Position numbers and translations under genes: made by a program | Assembly: GCA_964203655.1 (NCBI GenBank) | Contig: CAXNMJ010000001.1 | Coordinates: 186,001-250,000, forward strand | Source: BACL27 sp947488385 | Lineage (GTDB): Bacteria; Actinomycetota; Acidimicrobiia; Acidimicrobiales; Ilumatobacteraceae | Reading direction: 5' to 3' | Length of the DNA stretch: 64,000 nt | Notes under the pieces: generated by a model | Databases searched by the model: none | What the model was told of the DNA's origin: nothing | Seen by the model: the letters and a program-made list of their open reading frames with translations, nothing else | Shown here: piece by piece, positions 17,627-25,227 of the stretch | Position numbering within the stretch: position 1 is the stretch's first letter | How the letters are laid out: every line of letters begins with the position of its first letter

Positions 17627-18238
17627 ATGAACGTTGTCATTGTGCTCGGCCACCCGAGCGCAAACAGCTATTGCGCGGCGATTTTTGAGGCGATCATTCG
17701 CGCCCTCGAAGACGGTCGACAACACAATGTTTCGGCGATTCGGTTAGCTGACGAAAATTTTGTAACGGCGATGTCACGCGACGAGCGCAACGCATACGAA
17801 ACTGCGCAGCCGCTTATCTGTGCCGAGACAAAGCATCACGCACAACTCGTAAAACAAGCAGACGCACTCGTGTTTGTATACCCAACTTGGTGGTCAGGAC
17901 TCCCCGCTCAACTCAAAGGTTGGCTCGAGCGCGTGTTTGTGCTCGACGTTGCATTTCGCTTTAACGAGAAAAATAAAATTCGCCCAGCATTGCAAAATAT
18001 TCGCCACATCATTGGCGTCAGTACATACGGCTCGCCGTGGCGATACGTGAAACTCGTCAACGACAACGGACGACGAACTCTGACGCGCGCGATTCGCGCT
18101 TCAACTGGTTTGCGCACTCGCACAATGTGGCGTGGCATTTACGCTCTCGATACGTGCTCTGCCGCAGATCGTGAAAAATTCATTGCAGACACAACCCGAA
18201 AAATTGTGAAGCGACTTAGCAAAGACGCGCAACGCTGA
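17627..18238 (+). CDS. Flavodoxin-fold NAD(P)H oxidoreductase (NQO1/YwrO-like), first of a tandem pair
   Basis: 203 residues. It begins with the FMN/FAD phosphate-binding strand and loop MNVVIVLGHPSANSYCAAIF and has the family block ADALVFVYPTWWSGLPAQLKGWLERVF. Relatives transfer two electrons from NAD(P)H to quinones or nitro compounds, or serve potassium efflux systems. It starts four bases after tRNA-Lys and its stop shares a base with the next start (TGATG), so a tRNA-mRNA transcript is likely. It resembles the next gene clearly but distantly, suggesting an old duplication. Confidence 0.85.
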   Translation: MNVVIVLGHPSANSYCAAIFEAIIRALEDGRQHNVSAIRLADENFVTAMSRDERNAYETAQPLICAETKHHAQLVKQADALVFVYPTWWSGLPAQLKGWLERVFVLDVAFRFNEKNKIRPALQNIRHIIGVSTYGSPWRYVKLVNDNGRRTLTRAIRASTGLRTRTMWRGIYALDTCSAADREKFIADTTRKIVKRLSKDAQR

Positions 18239-18831
18239 TGAAAACTCTTGTAATTTACGTACACCCCGTTGAGAATTCTTTCAATAGCGCTGTGCGCGAC
18301 GCCGTGATTTCAGGATTAACTTCGGCCCAACACGAAATTCGTCTGCGCGACTTATACGCCGAGAACTTTGACCCGTTCTTGAGTGCTGCTGAACGTGCGT
18401 TGCACCACACGCCACCGTCGACTCGACCAGAACTCGCGCGAGATGTCGAAGATTTGCGCTGGTGCGAGGCGATCGTGTTTGTTTATCCAACTTGGTGGGC
18501 TGGACTACCCGCAATGCTCAAGGGTTGGATCGACCGCACATGGATGAACGAAGTCGCCTGGGTTTTGCCTGCAGGTGCCAACACAATTCGCCCGCGCCTG
18601 ACAAACATCAAGCGACTTGTTGCAGTAACCACACACGGCTCGTCGAAACTCGTGAATGCTTTGCAAGGCGAGCCCGGCAAACGCATTATTTCGCGATCAA
18701 TTCGCGTGATGTGCAATACATTCTGTCGCGCACGCTGGATTTCGCTTTACGGTCTCGACAAATCAACACCCGAAAAACGACAACATCATCTCGACACCGT
18801 CGGCCGGCGCGTGGTTCACGCCCTGCGCTGA
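18238..18831 (+). CDS. Flavodoxin-fold NAD(P)H oxidoreductase (NQO1/YwrO-like), second of a tandem pair
   Basis: 197 residues with MKTLVIYVHPVENSFNSAVRD at the start and CEAIVFVYPTWWAGLPAMLKGWIDRTW in the middle, the same signature as its upstream neighbour. Translation is probably coupled through the TGATG junction. Its last codons lie in a 24-bp sequence that is repeated at 19653-19676 beyond the phyH-like gene, where it ends the convergent methyltransferase gene. Confidence 0.85.
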   Translation: MKTLVIYVHPVENSFNSAVRDAVISGLTSAQHEIRLRDLYAENFDPFLSAAERALHHTPPSTRPELARDVEDLRWCEAIVFVYPTWWAGLPAMLKGWIDRTWMNEVAWVLPAGANTIRPRLTNIKRLVAVTTHGSSKLVNALQGEPGKRIISRSIRVMCNTFCRARWISLYGLDKSTPEKRQHHLDTVGRRVVHALR

Positions 18832-18832
18832 A
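18809..18832. repeat. 24-bp direct repeat flanking the phyH-like gene, copy 1
   Basis: Identical to 19653-19676 (begins GCGTGGTTCACG, ends CTGCGCTGAA). This copy supplies the last codons and stop of the second flavodoxin-fold gene. Confidence 0.95.
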
Positions 18833-18835
18833 AAG

Positions 18836-19612
18836 TTAGAGCTGGTCTGGGGTTTTTGAAACCCAACTTCCCCTCTTGTTTTGCGTTAAACGTGCCGTTC
18901 CGACTGGCCGACATAATTCTGATGCATTGAAATTGGACTTATGAACCAAGTCTTTATGGAAAACAACGCAGTCGCCGGGTTCGAGAATGCAATGAACCTC
19001 GGGAAACTCGGACTGAATTTTTTCTATCTCAGTGGGGATCAGATTCGTGTACGAGTTTTGACTAACTCGTTTTTTCTCAAATGAGACGGTTCCGATCTTG
19101 TGGCTGCCAGCCAGCACAGACATTGTGCCGTTTTCGCGAGTTGAGTTTCTCAATAAAGGAAAGTGAAAGTTAAAAACTTCTTTGAATTCTCTCATGTAAT
19201 TTGACTCTTGATGAAAGTCGTACACGAGACGTGTGTCAGTCGGAATGCCCAACAAATATCCACCACTGATTTCATAAACTGGCCCCCGACTTGAGGCGAG
19301 ATCGCTTACAACATTTTTAAAAAGCGAAAATATAGAACGAAGACTGATCAGCTTCGTGGTCGCCATATGTAATTCATGCAACAATGCCTTGTTTTCTCGG
19401 TCTAAATTAATAATTGCTGAATCAATCGGATGTTTTGCATCGTTGGCATACTCGCTAAAAGTGTCAGCCAATTCAGCTTCAATTTCTTCTAATTGAACTC
19501 TCGGAATCAAAGCCTTGATTGAGACAAATCCATCTCGTTGGTAGTCTCGGCGCAAATCTTCAATAGACGCATAGGTCTTTGCCAAGCAATCACTATTTGG
19601 GTATGAAGCCAC
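18836..19612 (-). CDS. Phytanoyl-CoA dioxygenase (PhyH) family protein, likely recently inserted
   Basis: About 258 residues from a GTG at 19612 with AGGA seven bases upstream; a TTG at 19618 is an alternative. The fold is a non-heme Fe(II)/2-oxoglutarate double-stranded beta-helix. DFHQESNYM supplies the first iron ligands, as His-x-Glu instead of the usual His-x-Asp, and GDCVVFHKDLVHKSNFN the distal His. The substrate is unknown. By eye the gene is more A+T-rich than its neighbours. It fills almost exactly the 820 bp between two perfect 24-bp repeats and has only about 40 bp of its own upstream sequence, so it is probably read from the methyltransferase transcript. Confidence 0.8.
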   Translation of the reverse strand: MASYPNSDCLAKTYASIEDLRRDYQRDGFVSIKALIPRVQLEEIEAELADTFSEYANDAKHPIDSAIINLDRENKALLHELHMATTKLISLRSIFSLFKNVVSDLASSRGPVYEISGGYLLGIPTDTRLVYDFHQESNYMREFKEVFNFHFPLLRNSTRENGTMSVLAGSHKIGTVSFEKKRVSQNSYTNLIPTEIEKIQSEFPEVHCILEPGDCVVFHKDLVHKSNFNASELCRPVGTARLTQNKRGSWVSKTPDQL

Positions 19613-19652
19613 AAACAAATCCTAGTTCAAAAGTCTCTACGAATAACTGAGG

Positions 19653-19676
19653 CGTGGTTCACGCCCTGCGCTGAAG
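19653..19676. repeat. 24-bp direct repeat flanking the phyH-like gene, copy 2
   Basis: Identical to 18809-18832. This copy contains the stop codon (19659-19661, minus strand) and last residues of the m5U methyltransferase. Confidence 0.95.
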
Positions 19677-20889
19677 CGCGCTGACGGTTTCAATGTGCGG
19701 CGTGTGCGGAAACAAATCGAGCACAGTTGTTTGTTCGAGTTCGTAACCCGCGTCAATAAGTAAGCGCAAATCTCGCGCACCAGCAACCGCATCGCAACTA
19801 ACTAAAACGATTCGCTTGGCATTTGTCGCTGCGAGCCGAGACACCGCCTGAGGCCCAAGCCCAGTGCGTGCCGGGTCAGCAATGACCAGACCCGCTTCAA
19901 CTGGTTTCCATTGTTCGACATTGCTATTTATTATTTCACTCGGCTCACTCGTGTCGCGTGTTTGCACGAGATGCTGAGTCAAGTTCACCACAGCATCACG
20001 ACACGAAGACTCACTCGACTCGACAACAGTTACCGGCACATCGGCACTGAGCAAAGTCGCAGCAAACAAACCAACGCCACCGTATGCATCGATCACGCGG
20101 CCGTCGATTCCAGAAAGTGACCGGTCGCCTGCCGCATCGCGCACCGCAGTCGACCAGCAACTCAGCGGCCTCATGTGATGACTGAAAAAATGACGTCATC
20201 ATCACTCGCAGTCGCACACCGGCGACAACTTCGTGCACGAGCGCCTCAACTCCGACGCCGACATCACTTGGCAGACCAGTTATCTGACCGCGACCATGCT
20301 CGTCGTGCAGCCATACACCGCGTTCGCTAGTCGAAGCACCGCAACGCAGCGTTACTTCTGCTGCGTTTTTTACATTCGCACTAGCGATCAACTGATTCAA
20401 CGCATCGTGGGCGACCAAACATGGGCTTGTCTCGACCAAATCGTTGCTCGCGGCGCGGCGAAAACCAAGTTTGCCGCTGGGCAAAACCGCCATACGCAAG
20501 GTCGTCCGCGACGCTTGCGAACTTACTTGGCCGCCAACTTTTACTAGTTCATCAACTTGATCTGGGGATAATTTTGCCGTGCGACGCAAAGCCTCTTGCA
20601 CGATTGCCACTTTTGTCGGCATGTGCTGGGCAACTGCGAGATGCTGCCAACTGCAACCGCCGCATCCGGCGCTTACGAATTTGCACGGCGGCGCTACGCG
20701 ATGCGGCGACGCATCTAAAATTTCGACGATATTTCCGCGCGCAAAGTCTTTTTTGTTTGTTGTGATCTCAACGTTGACCCGCTCGCCGGTAATCGTGCCG
20801 CCAATAAACACAACTCGCCCATCGGCCAGTCGCGCCATGCCGTCGCCACCCGCGACCACGCGTTCAATGGTCACATTTTCGTTACTCAT
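19659..20889 (-). CDS. TrmA/RlmD-family RNA m5U methyltransferase (apparent frameshift near residue 247)
   Basis: Two frames (20889 down to about 20150, then to 19659) join into about 409 residues if one base near 20148 is removed. The N-terminal TRAM domain (VTIERVVAGGDGMARLADG) is followed by cluster-type cysteines CKFVSAGCGGCSW. The methyltransferase half contains FFQSSHEAAELLVD, the SAM motif DAYGGVGLFAATLL, IADPARTGLGPQAV and the catalytic cysteine in VLVSCDA. Family members methylate uridine C5 in 23S rRNA or tRNA; the exact target is not decided here. The 3' end lies in repeat copy 2. Confidence 0.87.
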
Positions 20890-20917
20890 CCACTCGCACC
20901 CTAGGCTGTAGCGAGAT

Positions 20918-21604
20918 ATGAAACCGATTCAAATCGCACCGTCGGTATTGCCAGTTGATTTTTCGCGACTTGGCGAGGCGATTTGCGAACTCGACAAAGC
21001 CGGCGTCGACCTCATTCAATGGGACGTCATGGACGGGCAATTCGTGCCCAACCTGACCTTTGGCCCAGACATCATCGCTTCGACTCGCTCGCTCACGAAA
21101 CTGCCGTTCGAGGCTCACTTGATGGTGCTTACACCTGAAGCAATGGCTGCACGTTACGTCGAAGCTGGTTGCAGTCGTCTAATCGTGCACGTTGAGGCTT
21201 GCCCTGACCTGCGTAAAACTCTCGAAACGATCAACAGTCTTGGCGCCAACGCTGCGGTTGCGCTCAATCCTGAAACACCCGCAAGCGCAGTGAGCAACGT
21301 GCTCGATCTTGTCGACATGGTTTTGGTGATGACGGTTCGCCCTGGTTTTGGCGGCCAAAAATATATTCAAACGATGGAGCCAAAAATCGCCGAAGTGCGC
21401 AAAATGATTTCAGCGGCAAACCTTGACGACAAAGTCAACCTCGAAGTTGACGGCGGAATCAGCGTTGACACTGTTTCAGGTGCGGCAAAATCTGGGGCAA
21501 ATGTTTTGATCGCCGGCAGTGCATTGTTTCGTGATCCAAAAGGATTAACCAACGCCGTGACACAAATTCGCGCGGCCGCCACCCAGGCTTTCGCTAGTCG
21601 CTAA
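20918..21604 (+). CDS. rpe: Ribulose-phosphate 3-epimerase
   Basis: 228-residue TIM barrel: IQIAPSVLPVDFSRL, the metal and catalytic Asp in WDVMDGQFVPNLTFG, HLMV, the catalytic-loop region VMTVRPGFGGQ, and EVDGGISVDT. It interconverts ribulose-5-phosphate and xylulose-5-phosphate in the pentose phosphate pathway. TAGGCT lies ten bases before the ATG, so any 5' leader would be a few bases long. It is divergent from the methyltransferase with 28 bp between starts. Confidence 0.96.
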   Translation: MKPIQIAPSVLPVDFSRLGEAICELDKAGVDLIQWDVMDGQFVPNLTFGPDIIASTRSLTKLPFEAHLMVLTPEAMAARYVEAGCSRLIVHVEACPDLRKTLETINSLGANAAVALNPETPASAVSNVLDLVDMVLVMTVRPGFGGQKYIQTMEPKIAEVRKMISAANLDDKVNLEVDGGISVDTVSGAAKSGANVLIAGSALFRDPKGLTNAVTQIRAAATQAFASR

Positions 21605-21612
21605 CTAGATAA

Positions 21613-22254
21613 CTAGTTACGTCGCGAAGAACGGCGAGCGCCGTCAATCAGTCGTTTTGTAATCACAAGACCGATCAGAAAAATCAAAACGAAGACCCAC
21701 GGCAAGACTGCGACCTGCAGCAAACTGCTCGGCTGTTTGCGCAACAAAGTCAGCACACCCGACTCAATAAATTCTCCGTTGGGTTTCAAAGTAACCACAG
21801 CATCCTCAGTTTTTGGACAAGGTGTATCTGACTCGTCGATTCCAACAACTGCGTCTCCACCAAAGAGATCTTTCTTGGTTCTGACTTTTGATTCAAGGGT
21901 TACAAACAGTTCACTCGCAGCTGCGCCGACCAAATAGGTCTGGCCGGTTTCCAAAAACCGTGTCTCGCGATCGGCATATCGCACGGCGATTAATCCGGCG
22001 TTGACATATGCGCCAAATGAACCGCCACGCAGTTGAACAACTCGATATGTGGCGATCAGATCATCAGTTGAAACCAGTTCACCAAGAAAAGTTGCCGTTG
22101 CCGTGCGTGGCGCCGTGCAACCTGCAGGCAAAGTCGTCTGAGTTGCTGGGTCAATTGCCGGCAAAGAATCATCAACTACGACGCCTCCGCCTTGCTCGTC
22201 GGGCACCGTATCGCTAACTGGGTCGCTAACTGTGTCGTCTACTGGCGGCGTCAT
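21613..22254 (-). CDS. Hypothetical membrane-anchored protein (start uncertain)
   Basis: At least 213 residues. A low-complexity acidic N-terminus with repeats of the type DTVSDPVSDTVPD precedes a beta-rich central domain and a C-terminal membrane helix (LLQVAVLPWVFVLIFLIGLVI) followed by a basic tail (KRLIDGARRSSRRN). The same frame stays open upstream of the ATG and reads YRKVVFALAVIATLA, a convincing signal peptide, but no ATG, GTG or TTG precedes it; an ATT at 22302 would be the first codon. The true start may therefore be non-canonical, or a base error hides it. An exported, C-terminally anchored surface protein is likely; no family recognised. Confidence 0.6.
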   Translation of the reverse strand: MTPPVDDTVSDPVSDTVPDEQGGGVVVDDSLPAIDPATQTTLPAGCTAPRTATATFLGELVSTDDLIATYRVVQLRGGSFGAYVNAGLIAVRYADRETRFLETGQTYLVGAAASELFVTLESKVRTKKDLFGGDAVVGIDESDTPCPKTEDAVVTLKPNGEFIESGVLTLLRKQPSSLLQVAVLPWVFVLIFLIGLVITKRLIDGARRSSRRN

Positions 22255-22286
22255 CGCCAGAGTCGCAATTACTGCGAGAGCAAAAA

Positions 22287-23066
22287 CTACTTTCCGGTAA
22301 ATTTTGGATCTCGCTTCTCGATAAACGCACGCATTGCCTCTGCGGTATCACTCGTTGAGAAATTAACTGTCTGTGCGGCAGCCTCATCGTCCAAAGCCTC
22401 TTCAAGCGTGACGTTCAAAGAATTATTCAACAACCGTTTTGTTTGCGCAAGCGCAATCGGCGGACCAGCGGCAAGCCTGCTCGCCCACTCGTCGACGAAG
22501 TTATCAATTTCGTTCTCAGGCAAAACTCGGTTCACCAACCCCATCTCAAATGCGTCGCTCGCGCCAACGATCTCTCCAAAAAATGCGAGTTCTTTTGCCC
22601 GATGCATGCCGATTCGTCGTGGCAAAACCCACGAGCCACCAAAGTCAAGCGATAACCCTCGGCGCACGAAAATTTCTGAGAAGCGGGCGTTGTCGGCAGC
22701 GACAACCAAGTCGCATCCCAATGCCAAATTGCAACCAGCACCAACTGCGACTCCTCGCACCTTGGCAATCGTCGGCTGAGGCATCCGTTGCAATGCGATA
22801 CATGCATCATTCACCCGACGCATTGCCGCTAGTTGATGTACTTGCTCTTGGTTCGCCCCACCGCGCGCACTCAGGTCGGCACCCGAACAAAAGTCTTGCC
22901 CCGCACCAGTCACAACCACGACACGGTCGTTGGCATTCGCCGCAATCTCTCGAAAAATCTCAGTCAGTCCGTCCCACATTGAACGGTCGATTGCATTTTT
23001 CTTTTTTGGCTGGTTAATCGTCACAGTAACAACAGAATTTTTGCGAAAAACCTGCAGAGTTTCCAT
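22287..23066 (-). CDS. Enoyl-CoA hydratase/isomerase family protein
   Basis: Crotonase fold, about 259 residues from the ATG at 23066 (a further ATG at 23087 is in frame). The oxyanion-hole segments are GAGQDFCSGADLSARGG and VRGVAVGAGCNLALGCDLVVAAD, and RRGLSLDFGGSWVLPRRIG is typical. Glu residues used by true hydratases are not clearly both present, so isomerase or other acyl-CoA chemistry is possible. A minus-strand TATCGT ends seven bases before the 23066 ATG and no Shine-Dalgarno is visible, favouring a leaderless start. Confidence 0.85.
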   Translation of the reverse strand: METLQVFRKNSVVTVTINQPKKKNAIDRSMWDGLTEIFREIAANANDRVVVVTGAGQDFCSGADLSARGGANQEQVHQLAAMRRVNDACIALQRMPQPTIAKVRGVAVGAGCNLALGCDLVVAADNARFSEIFVRRGLSLDFGGSWVLPRRIGMHRAKELAFFGEIVGASDAFEMGLVNRVLPENEIDNFVDEWASRLAAGPPIALAQTKRLLNNSLNVTLEEALDDEAAAQTVNFSTSDTAEAMRAFIEKRDPKFTGK

Positions 23067-23073
23067 TTCATAG

Positions 23074-23087
23074 ACGATACTTGCCAT
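23074..23087. promoter_or_regulatory. Overlapping divergent -10 elements, candidate bidirectional leaderless promoter
   Basis: Minus-strand TATCGT (23079-23074) lies seven bases before the ATG at 23066. Plus-strand GATACT (23076-23081) lies six bases before the ATG at 23088. The two overlap by four bases. Confidence 0.35.
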
Positions 23088-23198
23088 ATGGGATTCAACC
23101 CGACTCGCAAACGAAACACCAGACCCATTGACTATTTCATTGTCGCGAGTGCGATGCTCGCAATCATCGCGCTCGTGATCTGGGCTTTTACGGGTTAA
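23088..23198 (+). CDS. Small single-pass membrane protein (36 residues)
   Basis: A short basic N-terminus (MGFNPTRKRNTRPIDY) is followed by one hydrophobic helix (FIVASAMLAIIALVIWAF) and a stop. The N-in orientation is predicted by the Arg/Lys residues. It is followed after four bases by the zinc-motif protein gene, so they are probably one transcript. No function can be assigned; the composition and tight spacing argue that it is translated. Confidence 0.55.
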   Translation: MGFNPTRKRNTRPIDYFIVASAMLAIIALVIWAFTG

Positions 23199-23202
23199 TT
23201 AA

Positions 23203-23403
23203 ATGTCTCAATCAATTTGGGATGGTTTATACGGCGATGTTGAAGTTCGCCGTGTGCAACCCTACGAAGCGCTCAAAAGTTATATCTGCCCTGGGTGTAA
23301 CCAAGAAATTACAAAAGGCATGGGTCATTACGTTTGTGTGCCGGCTGATGCGCCAGATTTACGACGTCACTGGCACTACGCCTGCTGGGACCGCCGCAAG
23401 TAA
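23203..23403 (+). CDS. Small conserved actinobacterial zinc-motif protein
   Basis: 66 residues. KSYICPGCNQEITKGMGHYVCVP is followed by DLRRHWHYACWDRRK; the Cys pair plus His and Cys could bind one zinc. Short proteins with this CPGC...DLRRHWH..CW pattern are widespread in Actinobacteria and often mislabelled ATP/GTP-binding; the function is unknown. Its 3' end abuts yraN with three bases between. Confidence 0.72.
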   Translation: MSQSIWDGLYGDVEVRRVQPYEALKSYICPGCNQEITKGMGHYVCVPADAPDLRRHWHYACWDRRK

Positions 23404-23406
23404 ATT

Positions 23407-23748
23407 TTAGAAAGCGTTTTCTAACACTTCAATCTTGGTGCCGAGAACGGCAGCGATGTCGAATCTCGCTTCGCCAGATATCTCAGGTCTTGATTGCAAA
23501 AACTTCTTCGTTGCGATACGCAATTTTTTTTGCTTCGCCAATGTCACTGCTTCGAGTGGTGAGCCAAAATTATTTGTCGCTCGAGCCTTGACCTCAATGA
23601 CGACAATTATCAACGAAGTGTTGCTGCGTCTGATTGCCACGATGTCGAGTTCGCCTTCGCGGCAATGCCAGTTGCGCGCCACAATTTCATGGCCGTTGCG
23701 TGCGTAAAAACTTGCAACGAGTTCTTCGGCCCACCTCGCTCGAGCCAT
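23407..23748 (-). CDS. YraN family (UPF0102) predicted endonuclease-fold protein
   Basis: About 113 residues from the ATG at 23748; the frame is open upstream, but that part overlaps the DUF2469 gene. The restriction-endonuclease-like core reads RNWHCREGELDIVAI ... VVIEVKARA, matching the family's E-x-D...E-x-K pattern. Function is unknown; it is adjacent to rplS and DUF2469 as in mycobacteria (Rv2898c region). Confidence 0.85.
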   Translation of the reverse strand: MARARWAEELVASFYARNGHEIVARNWHCREGELDIVAIRRSNTSLIIVVIEVKARATNNFGSPLEAVTLAKQKKLRIATKKFLQSRPEISGEARFDIAAVLGTKIEVLENAF

Positions 23749-23774
23749 TCGCGCGGTGGCGCGTTCTTTGGTTG

Positions 23775-24068
23775 TTAAGCCTCGACTGGTGGCAACTCTT
23801 CGATGTTCAGGTCTTTGAAACTCATCACTCGCACTCGGGGCACGAATCGGCTCTTGCGGTAAAGATCCCAAACCCATGCGTCTGACAGTGTCACCTCAAG
23901 TAGTGGTCGCACGCCTTCGGCGATGACCTTGACATCAACTTTGTTGGCCAGATAAAACCGGCGATCTGTTTCTACGGCGAACTTAAATAAGTTGACGACG
24001 TCTTGATACTCCTGGGCTAATTGAAGCTCACGTTCTGCTTCGAACTGCTCAAGATCGTCAGTGTTCAA
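23775..24068 (-). CDS. DUF2469 family protein
   Basis: 97 residues, matching the short, highly conserved actinobacterial family (Rv2901c type): NTDDLEQFEAERELQLAQEYQDV at the start, then FAVETDRRFYLANKV and VSDAWVWDLYR-like text. No known function. Signal peptidase (lepB) and RNase HII (rnhB) genes, which usually lie between it and rplS, are missing; only 50 bases separate the two genes here. Confidence 0.88.
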   Translation of the reverse strand: MNTDDLEQFEAERELQLAQEYQDVVNLFKFAVETDRRFYLANKVDVKVIAEGVRPLLEVTLSDAWVWDLYRKSRFVPRVRVMSFKDLNIEELPPVEA

Positions 24069-24118
24069 TGTGGACGCCGACTAATCAGCACGGCTTGCTC
24101 GAGATAAACGAGAATTAT

Positions 24119-24469
24119 TTATTGGTCTTCGCGAAGTTCGCGAACTTTTGCCGACTTGCCGGTTCGCTCGCGCAAGTAGTTGAGCTTCGCACGACGAACG
24201 TCGCCGCGCTTGACAACTTCAAGCTTTGCCACCGATGGGCTATGAATCGGGAATGTTCGCTCGACTCCGACGCCGTAGCTGAGTTTGCGCACGGTGTAGC
24301 TCTCGGCGACACCTGATCCGTATACCGAAATTATGTTGCCCTGAAAAATCTGCACGCGCTCTTTGCCGCTTTCAACGACGCGAACGTGAACTTTTACTTC
24401 ATCGCCGGGACCAACTTTTGGAATGTCGGTGCGGAGAGATTGCTTATCGACGATGTCTGTAGGTTTCAT
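24119..24469 (-). CDS. rplS: 50S ribosomal protein L19
   Basis: 116 residues: DIPKVGPGDEVKVHVRVVESGKERVQIFQG, then GVGVERTFPIHSPSVAKLEVVKRGDVRRAKLNYLRERTGKSA, the canonical L19 pattern. It lies at the 30S-50S interface. Its ATG overlaps the trmD stop by four bases. Confidence 0.98.
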   Translation of the reverse strand: MKPTDIVDKQSLRTDIPKVGPGDEVKVHVRVVESGKERVQIFQGNIISVYGSGVAESYTVRKLSYGVGVERTFPIHSPSVAKLEVVKRGDVRRAKLNYLRERTGKSAKVRELREDQ

Positions 24470-25227
24470 AGTGAGCCTTCAGGATACGGCACACAGGGGA
24501 ACTCTTCCAACAGCCTCTTTTCAACGCTGCTCAAGCCACCACGGCGTTCTATGAGGTCAGGTCGAAACGTCACGGTGCGATGCAGCGCCTGAGCGCGTCT
24601 CCAGCGCTCGATTTTGGCATGGTCGCCACTGCGCAAAACCTCTGGTACTTCCCAGCCACGAAATTCTGCGGGACGCGTGTAGTGCGGCTCTTCAAGCATT
24701 CGCGAGACGCCAAAACTTTCTGACACTGGCGACTCGTCATTGCCCATCGCGCCAGCCAATAAACGCGTCGTGGCCTCGATCACGAGACATGCGGCGACTT
24801 CACCGCCACTTAAGACGACGTCACCAATTGAAATTTCGCCATCAATCAAGTGCTCAACAACTCGATGATCAACACCCTCGTATCGACCGCACAACAAACT
24901 AAAACCGCTTGTCTTGCTCAATTTGTCGGCAAATTCTTGGTCAAATCTCTTGCCACCTGGCGACAACAAAAACATTGGCCGCTGGGGCTGCACTGCTTCG
25001 ACTGCCTTAAAAATCGGCTCAGGTCTAAACAACATTCCGGCGCCACCGCCATAGAGCGCATCGTCAACTCGTCGTGATTCGTCGCCGTAGTCACGCAAGT
25101 CGTGACAGCGCAAATCTACAAGCGACTCTTCGCGCGCACGACCAAGCAAACTTTCGCTGCAAAACTCGTCGACAAGTTTCGGAAAAATCGAGAACACATC
25201 GATTCGAAAACTTGATTTTGCGTTCAT
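24466..25227 (-). CDS. trmD: tRNA (guanine-N1)-methyltransferase TrmD
   Basis: 253 residues with IDVFSIFPKLVDEF at the start, DDALYGGGAGMLF, LLCGRYEGVDHRV and the knot motif EISIGDVVLSGGEVAACLVIEATTRL. It forms m1G37 in tRNAs reading CNN and suppresses +1 frameshifting. The rimM-trmD-rplS order is standard; it overlaps rimM and rplS by four bases each. Confidence 0.97.
   Translation of the reverse strand: MNAKSSFRIDVFSIFPKLVDEFCSESLLGRAREESLVDLRCHDLRDYGDESRRVDDALYGGGAGMLFRPEPIFKAVEAVQPQRPMFLLSPGGKRFDQEFADKLSKTSGFSLLCGRYEGVDHRVVEHLIDGEISIGDVVLSGGEVAACLVIEATTRLLAGAMGNDESPVSESFGVSRMLEEPHYTRPAEFRGWEVPEVLRSGDHAKIERWRRAQALHRTVTFRPDLIERRGGLSSVEKRLLEEFPCVPYPEGSL

Noticed and set aside
18809..19676. 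The 24-bp repeats as a minimal CRISPR array or IS ends
   Set aside because: There are only two copies, 820 bp apart and in direct orientation, around a dioxygenase-like gene, with no cas or transposase gene.
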